A stretch of 64,000 nt of DNA from Flavobacterium endoglycinae (GTDB lineage Bacteria > Bacteroidota > Bacteroidia > Flavobacteriales > Flavobacteriaceae). The stretch is taken from the NCBI RefSeq assembly GCF_017352115.1, contig NZ_CP071448.1, forward strand, positions 124,001 through 188,000, given 5' to 3'. The notes below the pieces were generated by a model, which worked only from the letters and a program-made list of their open reading frames with translations, made no database searches and had not been told where the DNA came from. Shown piece after piece: positions 17,166 through 26,518 of the stretch. The stretch's first letter is position 1, and each line of letters begins with the position of its first letter. Made by a program: the position numbers and the translations under genes.

Positions 17166-18257
17166 ATGAATAGTTATAAAAATTACTTTCTATTATACAC
17201 TTTAGCATTATTTGTTTTAGTCTCGTGCGGCGATAAATCCCAAAAAAATGCCAATAAAATCAAAACACTTCCAGTTTATAAAATCACCTTAAAAGACACC
17301 GTTGTTGCCAGCAAATTTGTTGCCGATGTCCACGCCAAAAACAATGTAGAAATTCATGTCCGTATTCCGGGACTTCTCGATAAAGTATATGTAAGTGAAG
17401 GACAAAAAGTTAAAAAAGGACAAATCCTATTTAAAATAAGCGATGTGGAACTTCAAATCCAGCTTTTAAAAGCCGAAGCCGTTTACAAAAATGCAATGGC
17501 CGATTTACGAATCGCAACAGTAGAATTAGAGCAGGCACAAACCCTTTTCAATAAAAAGGTAATTGCCGACAAAGAATTAGAATTATCGAAAGCAAAACAT
17601 GACGCCGCTTCCGCGAAAGTGGCACATGCAAACGCAGAAAGAAAAGCCATCAACCAGCAGATTAGCTTTACCACTATCCGCGCGCCATTTGACGGCACAA
17701 TTGACCGTATTCCGTTTAAAGAAGGAAGTTTAGTAGAAAACGGTTCTTTATTGACCACTGTTTCCCAATTAGACGATGTTTACGCGTATTTCTCAATTCC
17801 TGAGAATACCTATTTCCAAATGATGGAAGACAAAACTCTAAACACGCAAGGTGATATTAAATTAGTATTGCCAAACGGACAAGTTTACGATCAAAAAGGA
17901 GAATTACGTACTGCCGACGGAGAAATCGACAGACAAACGGGATCAATTCAATACAAAGCAAAATTTCACAATCCGCAGGGATTTATCAAACACGGAACTT
18001 CTGGAAAATTGATTATTTCAGAACCAAAAACCAATGCAATTTTAATTCCGCAGAAAGCTGTTTTTTCTATTCAGGACAAACAATATGTTTTCCGCGTGAA
18101 CAAAGATGGAATAGTTAAAATGACCAATATTACAATTGCGACTACTCTTGATGATGTTTACATTTTAAATGAAGGTCTAAAAAGCGACGACCTGATTGTA
18201 CAAGAAGGTACACAATCATTGAGAGACGGTGATAAAATCAACATTAAACAAATGTAG
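17166..18257 (+). CDS. RND efflux periplasmic adaptor (membrane fusion protein)
   Basis: This 363-residue lipoprotein has lipobox LVS-C (Cys21). Then come a lipoyl/biotinyl half-motif (GLLDKVYVSEGQKVKKGQILFKI), an alpha-helical hairpin (about 95-165), the second half (ISFTTIRAPFDGTIDRIPFKEGSLV), a beta-barrel domain and a membrane-proximal domain. It links the inner-membrane pump to the outer-membrane channel. The permease gene follows after 49 bases. Confidence 0.93.
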   Translation: MNSYKNYFLLYTLALFVLVSCGDKSQKNANKIKTLPVYKITLKDTVVASKFVADVHAKNNVEIHVRIPGLLDKVYVSEGQKVKKGQILFKISDVELQIQLLKAEAVYKNAMADLRIATVELEQAQTLFNKKVIADKELELSKAKHDAASAKVAHANAERKAINQQISFTTIRAPFDGTIDRIPFKEGSLVENGSLLTTVSQLDDVYAYFSIPENTYFQMMEDKTLNTQGDIKLVLPNGQVYDQKGELRTADGEIDRQTGSIQYKAKFHNPQGFIKHGTSGKLIISEPKTNAILIPQKAVFSIQDKQYVFRVNKDGIVKMTNITIATTLDDVYILNEGLKSDDLIVQEGTQSLRDGDKINIKQM

Positions 18258-18306
18258 ATTTTAGCCTTGTAATCAGTTATTTAATTATTTATCTAAAAAA
18301 AATAGA

Positions 18307-21300
18307 ATGATAGAGTTATTTATCAAAAGAAAAATATTGTCATTAATCATCTCGGTAATGATAGTTCTTTTGGGATTACTGGCGTTGTTCCAGCTTCCCA
18401 TTACCCAATTTCCAGATATTGTACCACCGTCTGTAACCGTTACAGCAAAATATACAGGTGCCAACGCAGAGGTTTCTGCTAATGCCGTGGCACTTCCGTT
18501 AGAAAGAGCGATCAACGGAGTTCCCGGAATGACATATATGTCAACCGTAACCTCAAACGATGGTCTGACTTTAATTCAGGTTTTCTTTGAAGTCGGGACC
18601 GATCCCGATCTGGCTGCCGTAAACGTACAAAACAGAGTTACAACAATTCTAGACGAACTTCCCGAAGAAGTAATTCGTGCCGGAGTTACAACCGAAAAAG
18701 AGGTAAACAGTATGTTGATGTACTTGAACATTACGAGTACCGACAAAACTCAGGACGAACAGTTTATCTTCAACTTTACGGATATTAATATTCTTCAGGA
18801 ATTAAAACGTATTGATGGTGTTGGACGTGCCGAAATCATGGGACAGAAAGAATACTCAATGCGTGTCTGGCTGGATCCGCAGAAGATGCTTTCGTATAAT
18901 ATTTCGGCAAATGAAGTAATTAGTTCGCTTCAAAAACAAAACATTTCTGCTGCTCCGGGTAAAGTGGGTGAAGGTTCAGGACAAATGAACAATCAGTTGC
19001 AATACGTAATTAAATACGGCGGAAAATTCTTTGAACCCAAACAATACGAAGAAATCGCTTTAAGAGCCAATCCAGACGGAACGATCTTACGATTAAAAGA
19101 CATTTCCAATATCGAATTTGGAGCGATGAGTTACGGAATGGTTTCTAAAACCGATGGAAAACCTTCGGCATCAATTATGTTGAAACAACGTCCGGGTTCA
19201 AACGCTTCTGAAGTTATTGCCAGTGTAAAAGAAAAAATGGCAGAATTAAAAGAAACGTCCTTTCCACCGGGAATGGATTTTAATATTGCGTATGACGTTT
19301 CTCGTTTTCTTGATGCTTCTATTCATGAAGTAATCAGAACCTTAATCGAAGCCTTTATTTTAGTAGCGTTTGTGGTTTTCATTTTCCTTCAAGATTGGCG
19401 ATCTACGTTGATTCCAGTTTTGGCAGTTCCAGTGGCACTTATTGGTTCGTTTACCTTTATGTCGATGATGGGATTCTCGATTAACTTATTGACCCTTTTT
19501 GCCTTAGTCCTTTCAATTGGAATTGTAGTCGATAACGCCATTGTCGTCGTCGAAGCCGTTCACGTAAAAATATCCGAAGAACATATGGCACCGTTAGAAG
19601 CGACTATTAGTGCGATGAAAGAAATTACTGGAGCCGTTATTGCAATTACCATTGTAATGGCTGCTGTATTTATTCCGGTGGCTTTCTTGAGCGGGCCGGT
19701 TGGAGTTTTCTACAGGCAGTTCTCTCTGACGATGGCCATTAGTATTGTGATTTCGGGTATTAACGCCCTTACCCTAACTCCTGCCCTTTGTGCTATTATG
19801 CTGAAAGCTCACGATCCAAACAAAGAAAAAAAATCACTATTAGACCGTTTCTTCCATGGATTTAACAATTGGTTTGATAATGTAACTTCAAAATACATCA
19901 AAGTATTAGTGAAATTTGCCAACAGAACTACTGTTACAATTGGTTTATTGGTTCTTTTCTGTCTGTTTACTTGGGGAACAAGCAAGTTTTTACCATCAGG
20001 ATTTATCCCGTCTGAAGATCAGGGAATGGTGTATGTGAGTGTGACAACACCGCAAGGAGCAACTGTAGAACGAACTGAAAAAGTTCTCGACGAAGTCACC
20101 CGATTGTCAAAAAGTATTAAAGGAGTTGACAACGTTACCACTCTTGCCGGATATAGTATTGTAACCGAAATCGCCGGAGCTTCTTACGGAATGGGAATGA
20201 TTAACTTGAAAGACTGGAGCGAACGTGATATTTCTGTAAATGACTTTATCGCACAGCTTTCCGAAAAAACAAAAGGTATTGCCGATGCCCAGATCGAGAT
20301 TTTTGCGCCGCCAACTGTTCCCGGTTTTGGTAACACGAGTGGTTTCGAACTTCGTTTATTGGACAAATCTGGAGGAAGTATTACAAATACCGATAAAGTA
20401 ACCAAAGAATTCATCGCAGAATTAAATGCTTCACCAGAAATTCAAAATTCATTTTCAAGTTTTGATGCTACTTTTCCGCAGTATTTAATTCATATTGATT
20501 ATGATTTGGCTGCCAAAAAAGGAATTTCGGTTGAGAATGCGATGAGTACTTTACAAACGATGTTAGGATCTTTTTATGCGACTAATTTTATCCGTTTCTC
20601 GCAGATGTATAAAGTTATGGTTCAGGCGAGTCCGCAGTTTCGTCAAAATCCAGAAAGCATTTTAGATATGTATTTGAAGAATGAAGCGGGCGAAATGGTT
20701 CCGTTTTCAACATTTATCAAATTAGAAAGAGTGTACGGCCCAGAGGTTTTAACACGTTACAACATGTATATGTCGGCTATGATCAATGGTGAACCTGCTG
20801 AAGGTTACAGTTCAGGAGAAGCCATTGCTGCCGTTGAAAGAATCGCTGCCGAAAAATTGCCAAGTCGTTTTGAACTTGAATGGTCAGGCATGACACGTGA
20901 AGAGATTCTTTCGGGTAACCAAACGATATATATTTTTGCACTTTGTATACTTTTCGTATACTTATTATTAGCGGCACAATACGAAAGTTTATTGCTTCCA
21001 TTTCCAGTATTATTAAGTCTTCCTGTTGGAGTTTTTGGGTCTTATTTTGCCCTTCTTTTAGTCGGATTAGACAATAATATTTATGCTCAAGTAGCACTCG
21101 TCATGCTGATTGGTCTTCTCGCCAAAAATGCCATTCTGATTGTAGAATTTGCTATGGCGCAGAACAAAATCGGACGTGATATTGTCGAAGCTGCTATTGA
21201 AGGAGCCCGACTTCGTTTCCGACCTATTTTGATGACTTCTTTTGCTTTTATTTCAGGATTAATTCCTCTGTGTATTGCTACAGGTGCAGGTGCTGTTGGT

Positions 21301-21423
21301 AACCGTTCAATTGGAACTGCCGCCGCCGGAGGAATGCTGATTGGAACTGTGTTTGGTCTTGTGATTATTCCAGGACTTTACATACTGTTTGCAAAATTGG
21401 AAAAACGAATGAGTAAATCTTAA
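18307..21423 (+). CDS. RND multidrug efflux permease, AcrB/HAE1 type
   Basis: At 1038 residues it is full length for an HAE-1 pump. It begins with the typical MIELFIKRKILSLIISVMIVLLGLLALFQLPITQFPDIVPPSV, has two periplasmic porter halves and twelve membrane helices, and the helix-4 motif LVLSIGIVVDNAIVVVE with the proton-relay aspartates. The second repeat carries LIGLLAKNAILIVEFA. The substrates are probably amphiphilic compounds, driven by the proton gradient. It forms a tripartite pump with the adaptor and the outer-membrane factor. Confidence 0.95.
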   Translation: MIELFIKRKILSLIISVMIVLLGLLALFQLPITQFPDIVPPSVTVTAKYTGANAEVSANAVALPLERAINGVPGMTYMSTVTSNDGLTLIQVFFEVGTDPDLAAVNVQNRVTTILDELPEEVIRAGVTTEKEVNSMLMYLNITSTDKTQDEQFIFNFTDINILQELKRIDGVGRAEIMGQKEYSMRVWLDPQKMLSYNISANEVISSLQKQNISAAPGKVGEGSGQMNNQLQYVIKYGGKFFEPKQYEEIALRANPDGTILRLKDISNIEFGAMSYGMVSKTDGKPSASIMLKQRPGSNASEVIASVKEKMAELKETSFPPGMDFNIAYDVSRFLDASIHEVIRTLIEAFILVAFVVFIFLQDWRSTLIPVLAVPVALIGSFTFMSMMGFSINLLTLFALVLSIGIVVDNAIVVVEAVHVKISEEHMAPLEATISAMKEITGAVIAITIVMAAVFIPVAFLSGPVGVFYRQFSLTMAISIVISGINALTLTPALCAIMLKAHDPNKEKKSLLDRFFHGFNNWFDNVTSKYIKVLVKFANRTTVTIGLLVLFCLFTWGTSKFLPSGFIPSEDQGMVYVSVTTPQGATVERTEKVLDEVTRLSKSIKGVDNVTTLAGYSIVTEIAGASYGMGMINLKDWSERDISVNDFIAQLSEKTKGIADAQIEIFAPPTVPGFGNTSGFELRLLDKSGGSITNTDKVTKEFIAELNASPEIQNSFSSFDATFPQYLIHIDYDLAAKKGISVENAMSTLQTMLGSFYATNFIRFSQMYKVMVQASPQFRQNPESILDMYLKNEAGEMVPFSTFIKLERVYGPEVLTRYNMYMSAMINGEPAEGYSSGEAIAAVERIAAEKLPSRFELEWSGMTREEILSGNQTIYIFALCILFVYLLLAAQYESLLLPFPVLLSLPVGVFGSYFALLLVGLDNNIYAQVALVMLIGLLAKNAILIVEFAMAQNKIGRDIVEAAIEGARLRFRPILMTSFAFISGLIPLCIATGAGAVGNRSIGTAAAGGMLIGTVFGLVIIPGLYILFAKLEKRMSKS

Positions 21424-21437
21424 TGTTTAATTTTTTT

Positions 21438-21635
21438 TTAAAACACATAGAAACATAGGATTTTGTAGGCGTGAAAAGGCGTTTCACTTAGCTTAAACAA
21501 ACATAGCTGAGTGGTAATTACAAAAAAACAAAGTTGAAACTTTAGCTTATGTTCACCTAACTATGTGTTAGAAACTAGTTTCTTTCCATTTCCTTCTACA
21601 AAAAGAAAAAATCTATGCTTCTATGTGTTAAAATA
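21438..21635. repeat. Palindromic intergenic repeat copy (between RND permease and OMF)
   Basis: AACACATAGAAACATAG begins the block (about 21440), and its complement CTATG..TCTATGTGTT ends it (21613-21630). 21561-21633 is an inverted copy of the unit repeated at 24.7-24.9 kb, including TAGAAACTAGTTTCT. The arms can fold into a long cruciform. No protein is encoded. Confidence 0.75.
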
Positions 21636-21673
21636 AAATTGTAGACAACGGGAGAATAAAATAAATTAAAACA

Positions 21674-23161
21674 ATGAAATACATAATAAATCAATATAAA
21701 AATACTGATCTAATAAGGACAACTCAAAGTGCCATTATAATTACTGGCATTTTACTTTTAACAGCTTGTTCGGCACCAAAAATCACAGAGAAATTAGATT
21801 CTGTAAAACTCCCGGAAAATTTTGACGCACAGAGAAAAAATTCCGCAGATAGTTTACAGCCTTTTATTCCGCTGAAAACAGAAACCTTTTTTAAAGACCC
21901 AAAATTAGAGGCGTTATTAAAAAAAGCCGTTGCCAAAAATCCTGATTATTTAATAATGCAGGAAAGAATTTTAATTGCCAATTCACATTTAAAAGTGGCG
22001 AAACTGGCGCTTCTTCCCTCTTTAGATCTTGCACTTGATATTTCTGGAACGCATTACGGAAAATATACGATGGATGGTGTTGGTAATTTTGACACCAACT
22101 TTTCACAGAACATCAACGAAAAACAAAGAATCAACGAAGATGTTACACCTAACTTATTTTTAGGCGGAAAAGTTTCTTGGGAAGCCGATATCTGGGGAAA
22201 ATTGAGCAATCGTAAAAAAGCAGCACAGCAGAGATACTTTGCTTCACAAGCCGGAATGCGATTGTTACAAACCCGACTTTTAAGTGATGTTGCTGATTTG
22301 TATTTCAAACTTATCGCATTAGACAAACAAGCAGCGATTTACGATAACAACTTAAAAACGCAGGAAAAAGCGCTTGATATTGTTTCAGCACAAAGATCTG
22401 TTGGGAAAGCGACAGAACTCGCTGTACAACAATTTAATGCACAAAACAATAACATTCATGCCGAAGCTGCCGAATTGCATTTAAGCATCGATCAGACTGA
22501 AAAAGCGTTACTAACGCTTTTGGGAGAATTGGGTGGAAAAATCGACAGAAGCAGTGATTTTCTATCTGGACATTTGGAAGTTTTAAACCAGAAAATCAGT
22601 GTGGATTCTATCATTCATAAAAGACCAGACGTGTCTGAAGCATATTTCGAATTATTAGCCAGCAACGCTGATGCAAAAGCGGCTCGCGCTGCCTTCTTCC
22701 CAACTTTAAACTTGGGCGGATATGCAGGATTTAATTCGTTTTCTTTCAATACTTTTTTTGACACTGGTTCTTTCGCTTGGCAGATATTAGGCGGATTAAC
22801 GGCTCCTGTTTTCAATAAAGGACAAATCAAACAGGAATTTTATGTTTCGAACAGAAAACAAGAAATTTCATTTCTACAATATCAAAATACGATCACCACA
22901 GCTTTTAATGAATTAAGTGCATTACTGCATCGAAACGAAGCTTTTGAAGATGTTTTGAAATACAAATTAAAAGAAATTGATCATCTCGAAATTGCAGTAA
23001 ATGTTTCAAATGACTTGTATTTGAGCGGTTATGCCAATTATCTTGAAATAATCAATGCGCAAAAAAACAAACTGCAGGCAGAACTTGATTTTGTTGATAT
23101 TCAGCTTAGGAATGCAAATTCTCAAGTCTTATTGTATAAAGCTTTAGGAGGAGGAATATAA
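21674..23161 (+). CDS. Outer-membrane efflux channel lipoprotein (TolC/NodT family)
   Basis: The 495-residue OMF protein has a lipoprotein signal ending LLTAC (Cys32) and the two structural repeats of the family (about 75-270 and 290-490). Typical phrases are NPDYLIMQERILIANSHLKVAKLALLPSLDL and YLSGYANYLEIINAQKNKL. It completes the tripartite pump. The 250-base gap before it holds a repeat element. Confidence 0.92.
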   Translation: MKYIINQYKNTDLIRTTQSAIIITGILLLTACSAPKITEKLDSVKLPENFDAQRKNSADSLQPFIPLKTETFFKDPKLEALLKKAVAKNPDYLIMQERILIANSHLKVAKLALLPSLDLALDISGTHYGKYTMDGVGNFDTNFSQNINEKQRINEDVTPNLFLGGKVSWEADIWGKLSNRKKAAQQRYFASQAGMRLLQTRLLSDVADLYFKLIALDKQAAIYDNNLKTQEKALDIVSAQRSVGKATELAVQQFNAQNNNIHAEAAELHLSIDQTEKALLTLLGELGGKIDRSSDFLSGHLEVLNQKISVDSIIHKRPDVSEAYFELLASNADAKAARAAFFPTLNLGGYAGFNSFSFNTFFDTGSFAWQILGGLTAPVFNKGQIKQEFYVSNRKQEISFLQYQNTITTAFNELSALLHRNEAFEDVLKYKLKEIDHLEIAVNVSNDLYLSGYANYLEIINAQKNKLQAELDFVDIQLRNANSQVLLYKALGGGI

Positions 23162-23225
23162 TTAGTTAATATTGGTCAATAATGCTGCAAATCCTTTGAA
23201 TTAGTACGTCAAATTCTGCAGTTGT

Positions 23226-23258
23226 AAATCCCATTTCAAATTTGAAATGGGATTTTTT
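23226..23258 (+). terminator. Perfect palindromic terminator behind the efflux operon
   Basis: Bases 23226-23255 form a 15+15 perfect palindrome centred on 23240/23241 (AAATCCCATTTCAAA and its complement), followed by T. It lies 65 bases after the OMF stop. Confidence 0.8.
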
Positions 23259-23488
23259 ATTAAGATAAACTATATTTTTACAGTTTACTTTTTACCTTTA
23301 TCACATAAAAACAAAGATATTTTATCTCAAAAAAGCGAGCAAAAAGAGACAAGTTTACATATATAGATGGCTATTTGCATTTTAATTAGTGAAATGCCTT
23401 TTTTTAAATGTTAAAAACTATGTTTCTATGTGTTGAAAATAAGTATCCCAAAAGATTACCTTTATTCTAAATTCCTAAAGTCCCATCA
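23259..23488. repeat. Gap with a partial copy of the CACATAG repeat
   Basis: CTATGTTTCTATGTGTTG (23418-23435) and TTAGTGAAATGCC near 23385-23398 match arms of the intergenic repeat family in inverted orientation. No gene is supported. The start of the Crp/Fnr gene follows. Confidence 0.55.
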
Positions 23489-24049
23489 ATGGAAATTTCC
23501 ATTATTCTTGATCAAATACACGAACTGCCAGAAAAATCTAAACTGGCACTTCAGAATAATATTTCAGAAATCTCTTTTCCGAAAGGACATATATTACTCA
23601 AAGCCAATAAAGTAGAATCGAATATTTATTTTATAAAAAAAGGATTGGTAAGGGCGTATATTCAAAGAGATAATGAAGTTACTTTTTGGTTTGGAAAAGA
23701 AGGTGAAACCGTAATTTCGATGAAAAGTTATGTTGAAGAACAGCCTGGATATGAAAACATTGAACTTCTGGAAGATTGTGAACTTTATGAACTCAAAACC
23801 AATAACCTAAAAAAACTGTTCAGCGAAGATGTTCATATCGCGAATTGGGGAAGAAAATTTGCCGAAAAAGAGCTCATCAAAACCGAAGAACGTTTGATTT
23901 CAAAACAATTCAAAAATGCATCAGAACGGTATCTAGAATTGATGCAAAACCATCCCGAACTGATTCAAAGAGTGCAACTCGGACATATCGCTTCTTATTT
24001 AGGAATTACGCAAGTCAGCTTAAGCAGAATTCGAGCAGAATTGAAATAA
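23489..24049 (+). CDS. Crp/Fnr-family transcriptional regulator
   Basis: At 186 residues it has a cyclic-nucleotide-binding-like beta-roll (about 25-115; SFPKGHILLKANKVESNIYFIKKGLVRAYI) and a C-terminal helix-turn-helix (VQLGHIASYLGITQVSLSRIRAEL, about 160-184). No Fnr-type cysteine cluster is present. Bacteroidota members of this group often control stress or transport genes. It lies between two efflux systems and may regulate the SMR gene 265 bases downstream. Confidence 0.88.
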   Translation: MEISIILDQIHELPEKSKLALQNNISEISFPKGHILLKANKVESNIYFIKKGLVRAYIQRDNEVTFWFGKEGETVISMKSYVEEQPGYENIELLEDCELYELKTNNLKKLFSEDVHIANWGRKFAEKELIKTEERLISKQFKNASERYLELMQNHPELIQRVQLGHIASYLGITQVSLSRIRAELK

Positions 24050-24069
24050 CACCATCGATTGAATTATTT

Positions 24070-24206
24070 TTAACACATAGAAACATAGCTCTAGTAAACT
24101 TTAAAGAGGCATTTCACTAATTTCAAGACACATAGCTATGTGTTAAAGCTTGCTTTTTTTGTAATCCTAACGGCAGTAAAAAAATCTATGTCTCTATGTG
24201 TTAAAA
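24070..24206. repeat. Palindromic intergenic repeat copy before the SMR gene
   Basis: The block starts TTTTTAACACATAGAAACATAG, contains the palindrome CACATAGCTATGTGTT at 24129-24144, and ends with the complement CTATGTCTCTATGTGTTAAAA. It shares the internal TTTCACTAA word with the copy at 21.4 kb. Confidence 0.75.
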
Positions 24207-24314
24207 TTAAATTTTACGCTATTTAGTCAAACCCTAAAATAACTTCATTTTTTATCATTTGTTAAATTTTTTCTCAATTCTATAAAGGAACTTTGCACGA
24301 CAAAATTTAACTCT

Positions 24315-24641
24315 ATGAACTGGATTATTTTAATCATTGCAGGCTTATTTGAAGTAGCTTTCGCCTCGTGTCTTGGAAAAGCAAAAACCACAACCGGAAC
24401 CGAAATGTACTATTGGTATATTGGTTTCTTGATTTCTCTAACCGTAAGTATGCTTTTATTAATGAAAGCAACCGAAACTCTTCCTCTTGGAACTGCATAC
24501 GCTGTCTGGACTGGAATTGGAGCTGTTGGAACTGTTTTAGTCGGCATTTTTGTTTTTAAAGAACCTGCAGCTTTCTGGAGATTGTTTTTCTTAGCGACTT
24601 TGGTTGGTTCTATCGTTGGTTTAAAAGCGGTTTCGCACTAA
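24315..24641 (+). CDS. SMR transporter, SugE/Gdx type
   Basis: This 108-residue protein has four membrane helices and the essential glutamate Glu13 (MNWIILIIAGLFEVAFA). The segment LPLGTAYAVWTGIGAVGT closely matches SugE/Gdx guanidinium exporters rather than EmrE-like drug pumps, and the C-terminus SIVGLKAVSH fits as well. It probably exports guanidinium or related cations as a dual-topology dimer. No guanidine riboswitch is apparent upstream. A single-gene unit ending in a double hairpin. Confidence 0.9.
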   Translation: MNWIILIIAGLFEVAFASCLGKAKTTTGTEMYYWYIGFLISLTVSMLLLMKATETLPLGTAYAVWTGIGAVGTVLVGIFVFKEPAAFWRLFFLATLVGSIVGLKAVSH

Positions 24642-24663
24642 AAATATATTTTACTTTATATTC

Positions 24664-24701
24664 AACTTTGTCAAAGTTTCGAACTTTGGCAAGGTTTTTT
24701 T
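24664..24701 (+). terminator. Terminator behind the SMR gene
   Basis: AACTTTGTCAAAGTT (24664-24678) pairs with AACTTTGGCAAGGTT (24682-24696) with two mismatches, followed by a run of T. Each arm is itself near-palindromic. The same AACTTTGnCAAAGTT word recurs at the edges of the tandem repeat downstream. Confidence 0.7.
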
Positions 24702-24940
24702 GTTTTTAAACACATAGAAACATAGAATTTTCTCCCGCAAAAAAGAAAATGGAAAGAAACTAGTTTCTAACACATAGATACGTTTATTTAATTTCTACAG
24801 CAGAACTTTGGCAAAGTTTTTTTGTTTTAAACACATAGAAACATAGAATTTTCTTCCGCAAAAAAGAAAATGGAAAGAAACTAGTTTTCTAACACATAGA
24901 TACGTTATGTAATTTCTACGGCAGAACTTTGTCAAAGTTT
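24681..24940. repeat. Tandem duplication of a 122-base repeat unit
   Basis: Copy 1 (24681-24802) and copy 2 (24803-24923) are nearly identical. Each has an AACTTTGG-CAAnGTT hairpin, a T run, AACACATAGAAACATAG, a run ending GAAAATGGAAAG, AAACTAGTTT, then AACACATAGATACG. A third copy of the hairpin (24924-24940) closes the array. Nothing is encoded. The remaining gap to 25112 holds no recognisable feature. Confidence 0.85.
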
Positions 24941-25112
24941 ACTACAAATAAGATTTCTCGGAAAGTATTAAAAATAGCCCAAAGTTTCAACTTTGGTTTG
25001 TATTGTGGGTTTGGAATTTGGAATCTAAAATTTGAGATTTTTTAAAACTAATTAATGCAATTTCAGCATCACATGATAAAAAAATAGCATTTTACCACAT
25101 TACTCTCTGTTT

Positions 25113-25120
25113 TATCTTTG
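25113..25120 (+). promoter_or_regulatory. Predicted -7 element of the elaA-like gene
   Basis: TATCTTTG matches TAnnTTTG, 25 bases before the ATG at 25145. It overlaps the in-frame TTG at 25118, which is the main reason to prefer the ATG as start. Confidence 0.55.
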
Positions 25121-25144
25121 TCAAAAAATAAAGCTAAGATTAAA

Positions 25145-25591
25145 ATGACATTCAGCCATATCATCAGATCATTTGAAGAATTAACCAATCACGAAATGTA
25201 CAATATGCTTCGAATGAGGAGCGAAGTTTTTGTAGTCGAACAAACTTGTGTCTATTTGGATTTAGACAATAAAGACCAGAAAAGTTATCATTTATTATAT
25301 TATACTGATAATGAACTCGCTGGCGTAACACGTTTGGTTCCAGCTGGAATTTCGTATCCTGAAATTTCAATCGGACGTGTTGTAATTGCACCTTCACACC
25401 GCGGATTAGGTTTAGGAGTAAAACTGATGGAAGCTTCCATCGCGGGCTGTGAAGAAAAATTTGGAAAAGCAGATATCCGAATTAGTGCGCAATATCATTT
25501 ATCCAAATTCTATCAATCGCTAGGATTTGTTGAACAAGGCGAAGTTTACGATGAAGATGGAATTCCGCATATCGAAATGTTACGGTCTTAA
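25145..25591 (+). CDS. ElaA-type GNAT acetyltransferase
   Basis: From the ATG the product is 148 residues. It resembles E. coli ElaA throughout: LRMRSEVFVVEQTCVYLDLDNKD, the acetyl-CoA loop VVIAPSHRGLGLGVKLMEA, and the C-terminal LSKFYQSLGFVEQGEVYDEDGIPHIEM. The acceptor substrate is unknown. It ends one base before the convergent LysR gene. Confidence 0.9.
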   Translation: MTFSHIIRSFEELTNHEMYNMLRMRSEVFVVEQTCVYLDLDNKDQKSYHLLYYTDNELAGVTRLVPAGISYPEISIGRVVIAPSHRGLGLGVKLMEASIAGCEEKFGKADIRISAQYHLSKFYQSLGFVEQGEVYDEDGIPHIEMLRS

Positions 25592-25592
25592 G

Positions 25593-26456
25593 TTACGGAA
25601 TAATCAATTTTAGAACATTGCCTAAAACAGGATTATGGTCTTCGGTTCTCCAGTTGATATACAAATCGGTTTCTAAAGGCAGTTTGATAAATCGGATACC
25701 GGAGATTCCGTGAAAAAGATACGAATCCGGCAAAATGGCAATTCCGAGTCCTTTTCGAACCAAAGCAATAATTGCTGATCCAAATTCAGAATGAAGATAT
25801 GCTTCGGGAGCATTTTCGAAAGAATTGAATAAACGCTGAATCAGATCGCTGTAACTGCTTCCTTCATCATTAGTAGGCAGAATAAACTTTTGAGAAGCAA
25901 GTGTTTCTTTCGTAAGATCAGCGGGAGTTTGATATGGATGATTCTCTGGAACCACAATGGCTAAATGATCGGTGTGGATTTTTTCTGAACGAATGTCTTT
26001 CGCATTATTAATATCTCTGGTAATGGCAAGGTCGATTTTATAATTACGCAGAAAATCCTGTTGGTTTTCGTAAAGAACCTGAACCAATTTGATTTTAAGT
26101 TTAGGAAAAGCCGCTGAAATACGCGATAAAATATCCGGCATAATCGAAGCCGAAATAGAATCAGGATGAGAAATAGTAATCGTACCGCTCTCTCCTAGCT
26201 GAATCTGGCGGGCCGATTGATGAATAAATTCGAGTTTACTCATTTCGACCTCCCATTTTTCTTTTAAAAACTGGCCTGCAGCAGTAAGTTTTACATTGCG
26301 TTTGTTACGCTCAAACAACTGCACCCCAAGCTGGTTTTCAAGAGACTGAATCTGACGGCTGAGTGCTGATTGTGTAATATTCATTTTTCCGGCAGTATTC
26401 CAGAAATGAAGTTCGCTGGCAAGAGCCAAAAAATATTTAATCTGCTGTAAATCCAT
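25593..26456 (-). CDS. LysR-family transcriptional regulator
   Basis: The 287-residue protein has the N-terminal winged helix (MDLQQIKYFLALASELHFWNTAGKMNITQSALSRQIQSLENQLG) and a LysR substrate-binding domain from about 88. It is divergent from the GNAT/EamA pair, the usual arrangement for a LysR regulator and its target operon. The effector is unknown. Confidence 0.92.
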   Translation of the reverse strand: MDLQQIKYFLALASELHFWNTAGKMNITQSALSRQIQSLENQLGVQLFERNKRNVKLTAAGQFLKEKWEVEMSKLEFIHQSARQIQLGESGTITISHPDSISASIMPDILSRISAAFPKLKIKLVQVLYENQQDFLRNYKIDLAITRDINNAKDIRSEKIHTDHLAIVVPENHPYQTPADLTKETLASQKFILPTNDEGSSYSDLIQRLFNSFENAPEAYLHSEFGSAIIALVRKGLGIAILPDSYLFHGISGIRFIKLPLETDLYINWRTEDHNPVLGNVLKLIIP

Positions 26457-26458
26457 TG

Positions 26459-26511
26459 ATGCAATTTACGCATTTATTAAAAACAAAAAACAGCTTTTAA
26501 CGCATTAAAAA
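26459..26511. promoter_or_regulatory. Candidate LysR operator in the divergent promoter
   Basis: ATGCAATTTACGCAT (26459-26473) is an interrupted palindrome of the T-N11-A kind. TTTACGCATTTATTAAA and TTTAACGCATTAAA form a direct repeat over 26466-26511. Both lie in the 62-base gap between the divergent genes. Confidence 0.4.
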
Positions 26512-26518
26512 AAATAAA

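Noticed and set aside
24681..24940. Possible CRISPR array
   Set aside because: Only two long near-identical units with no distinct spacers of regular length, and no cas genes in the window.
25118..25144. TTG start for the elaA-like gene
   Set aside because: It overlaps a consensus -7 element; the ATG at 25145 gives the normal ElaA N-terminus.
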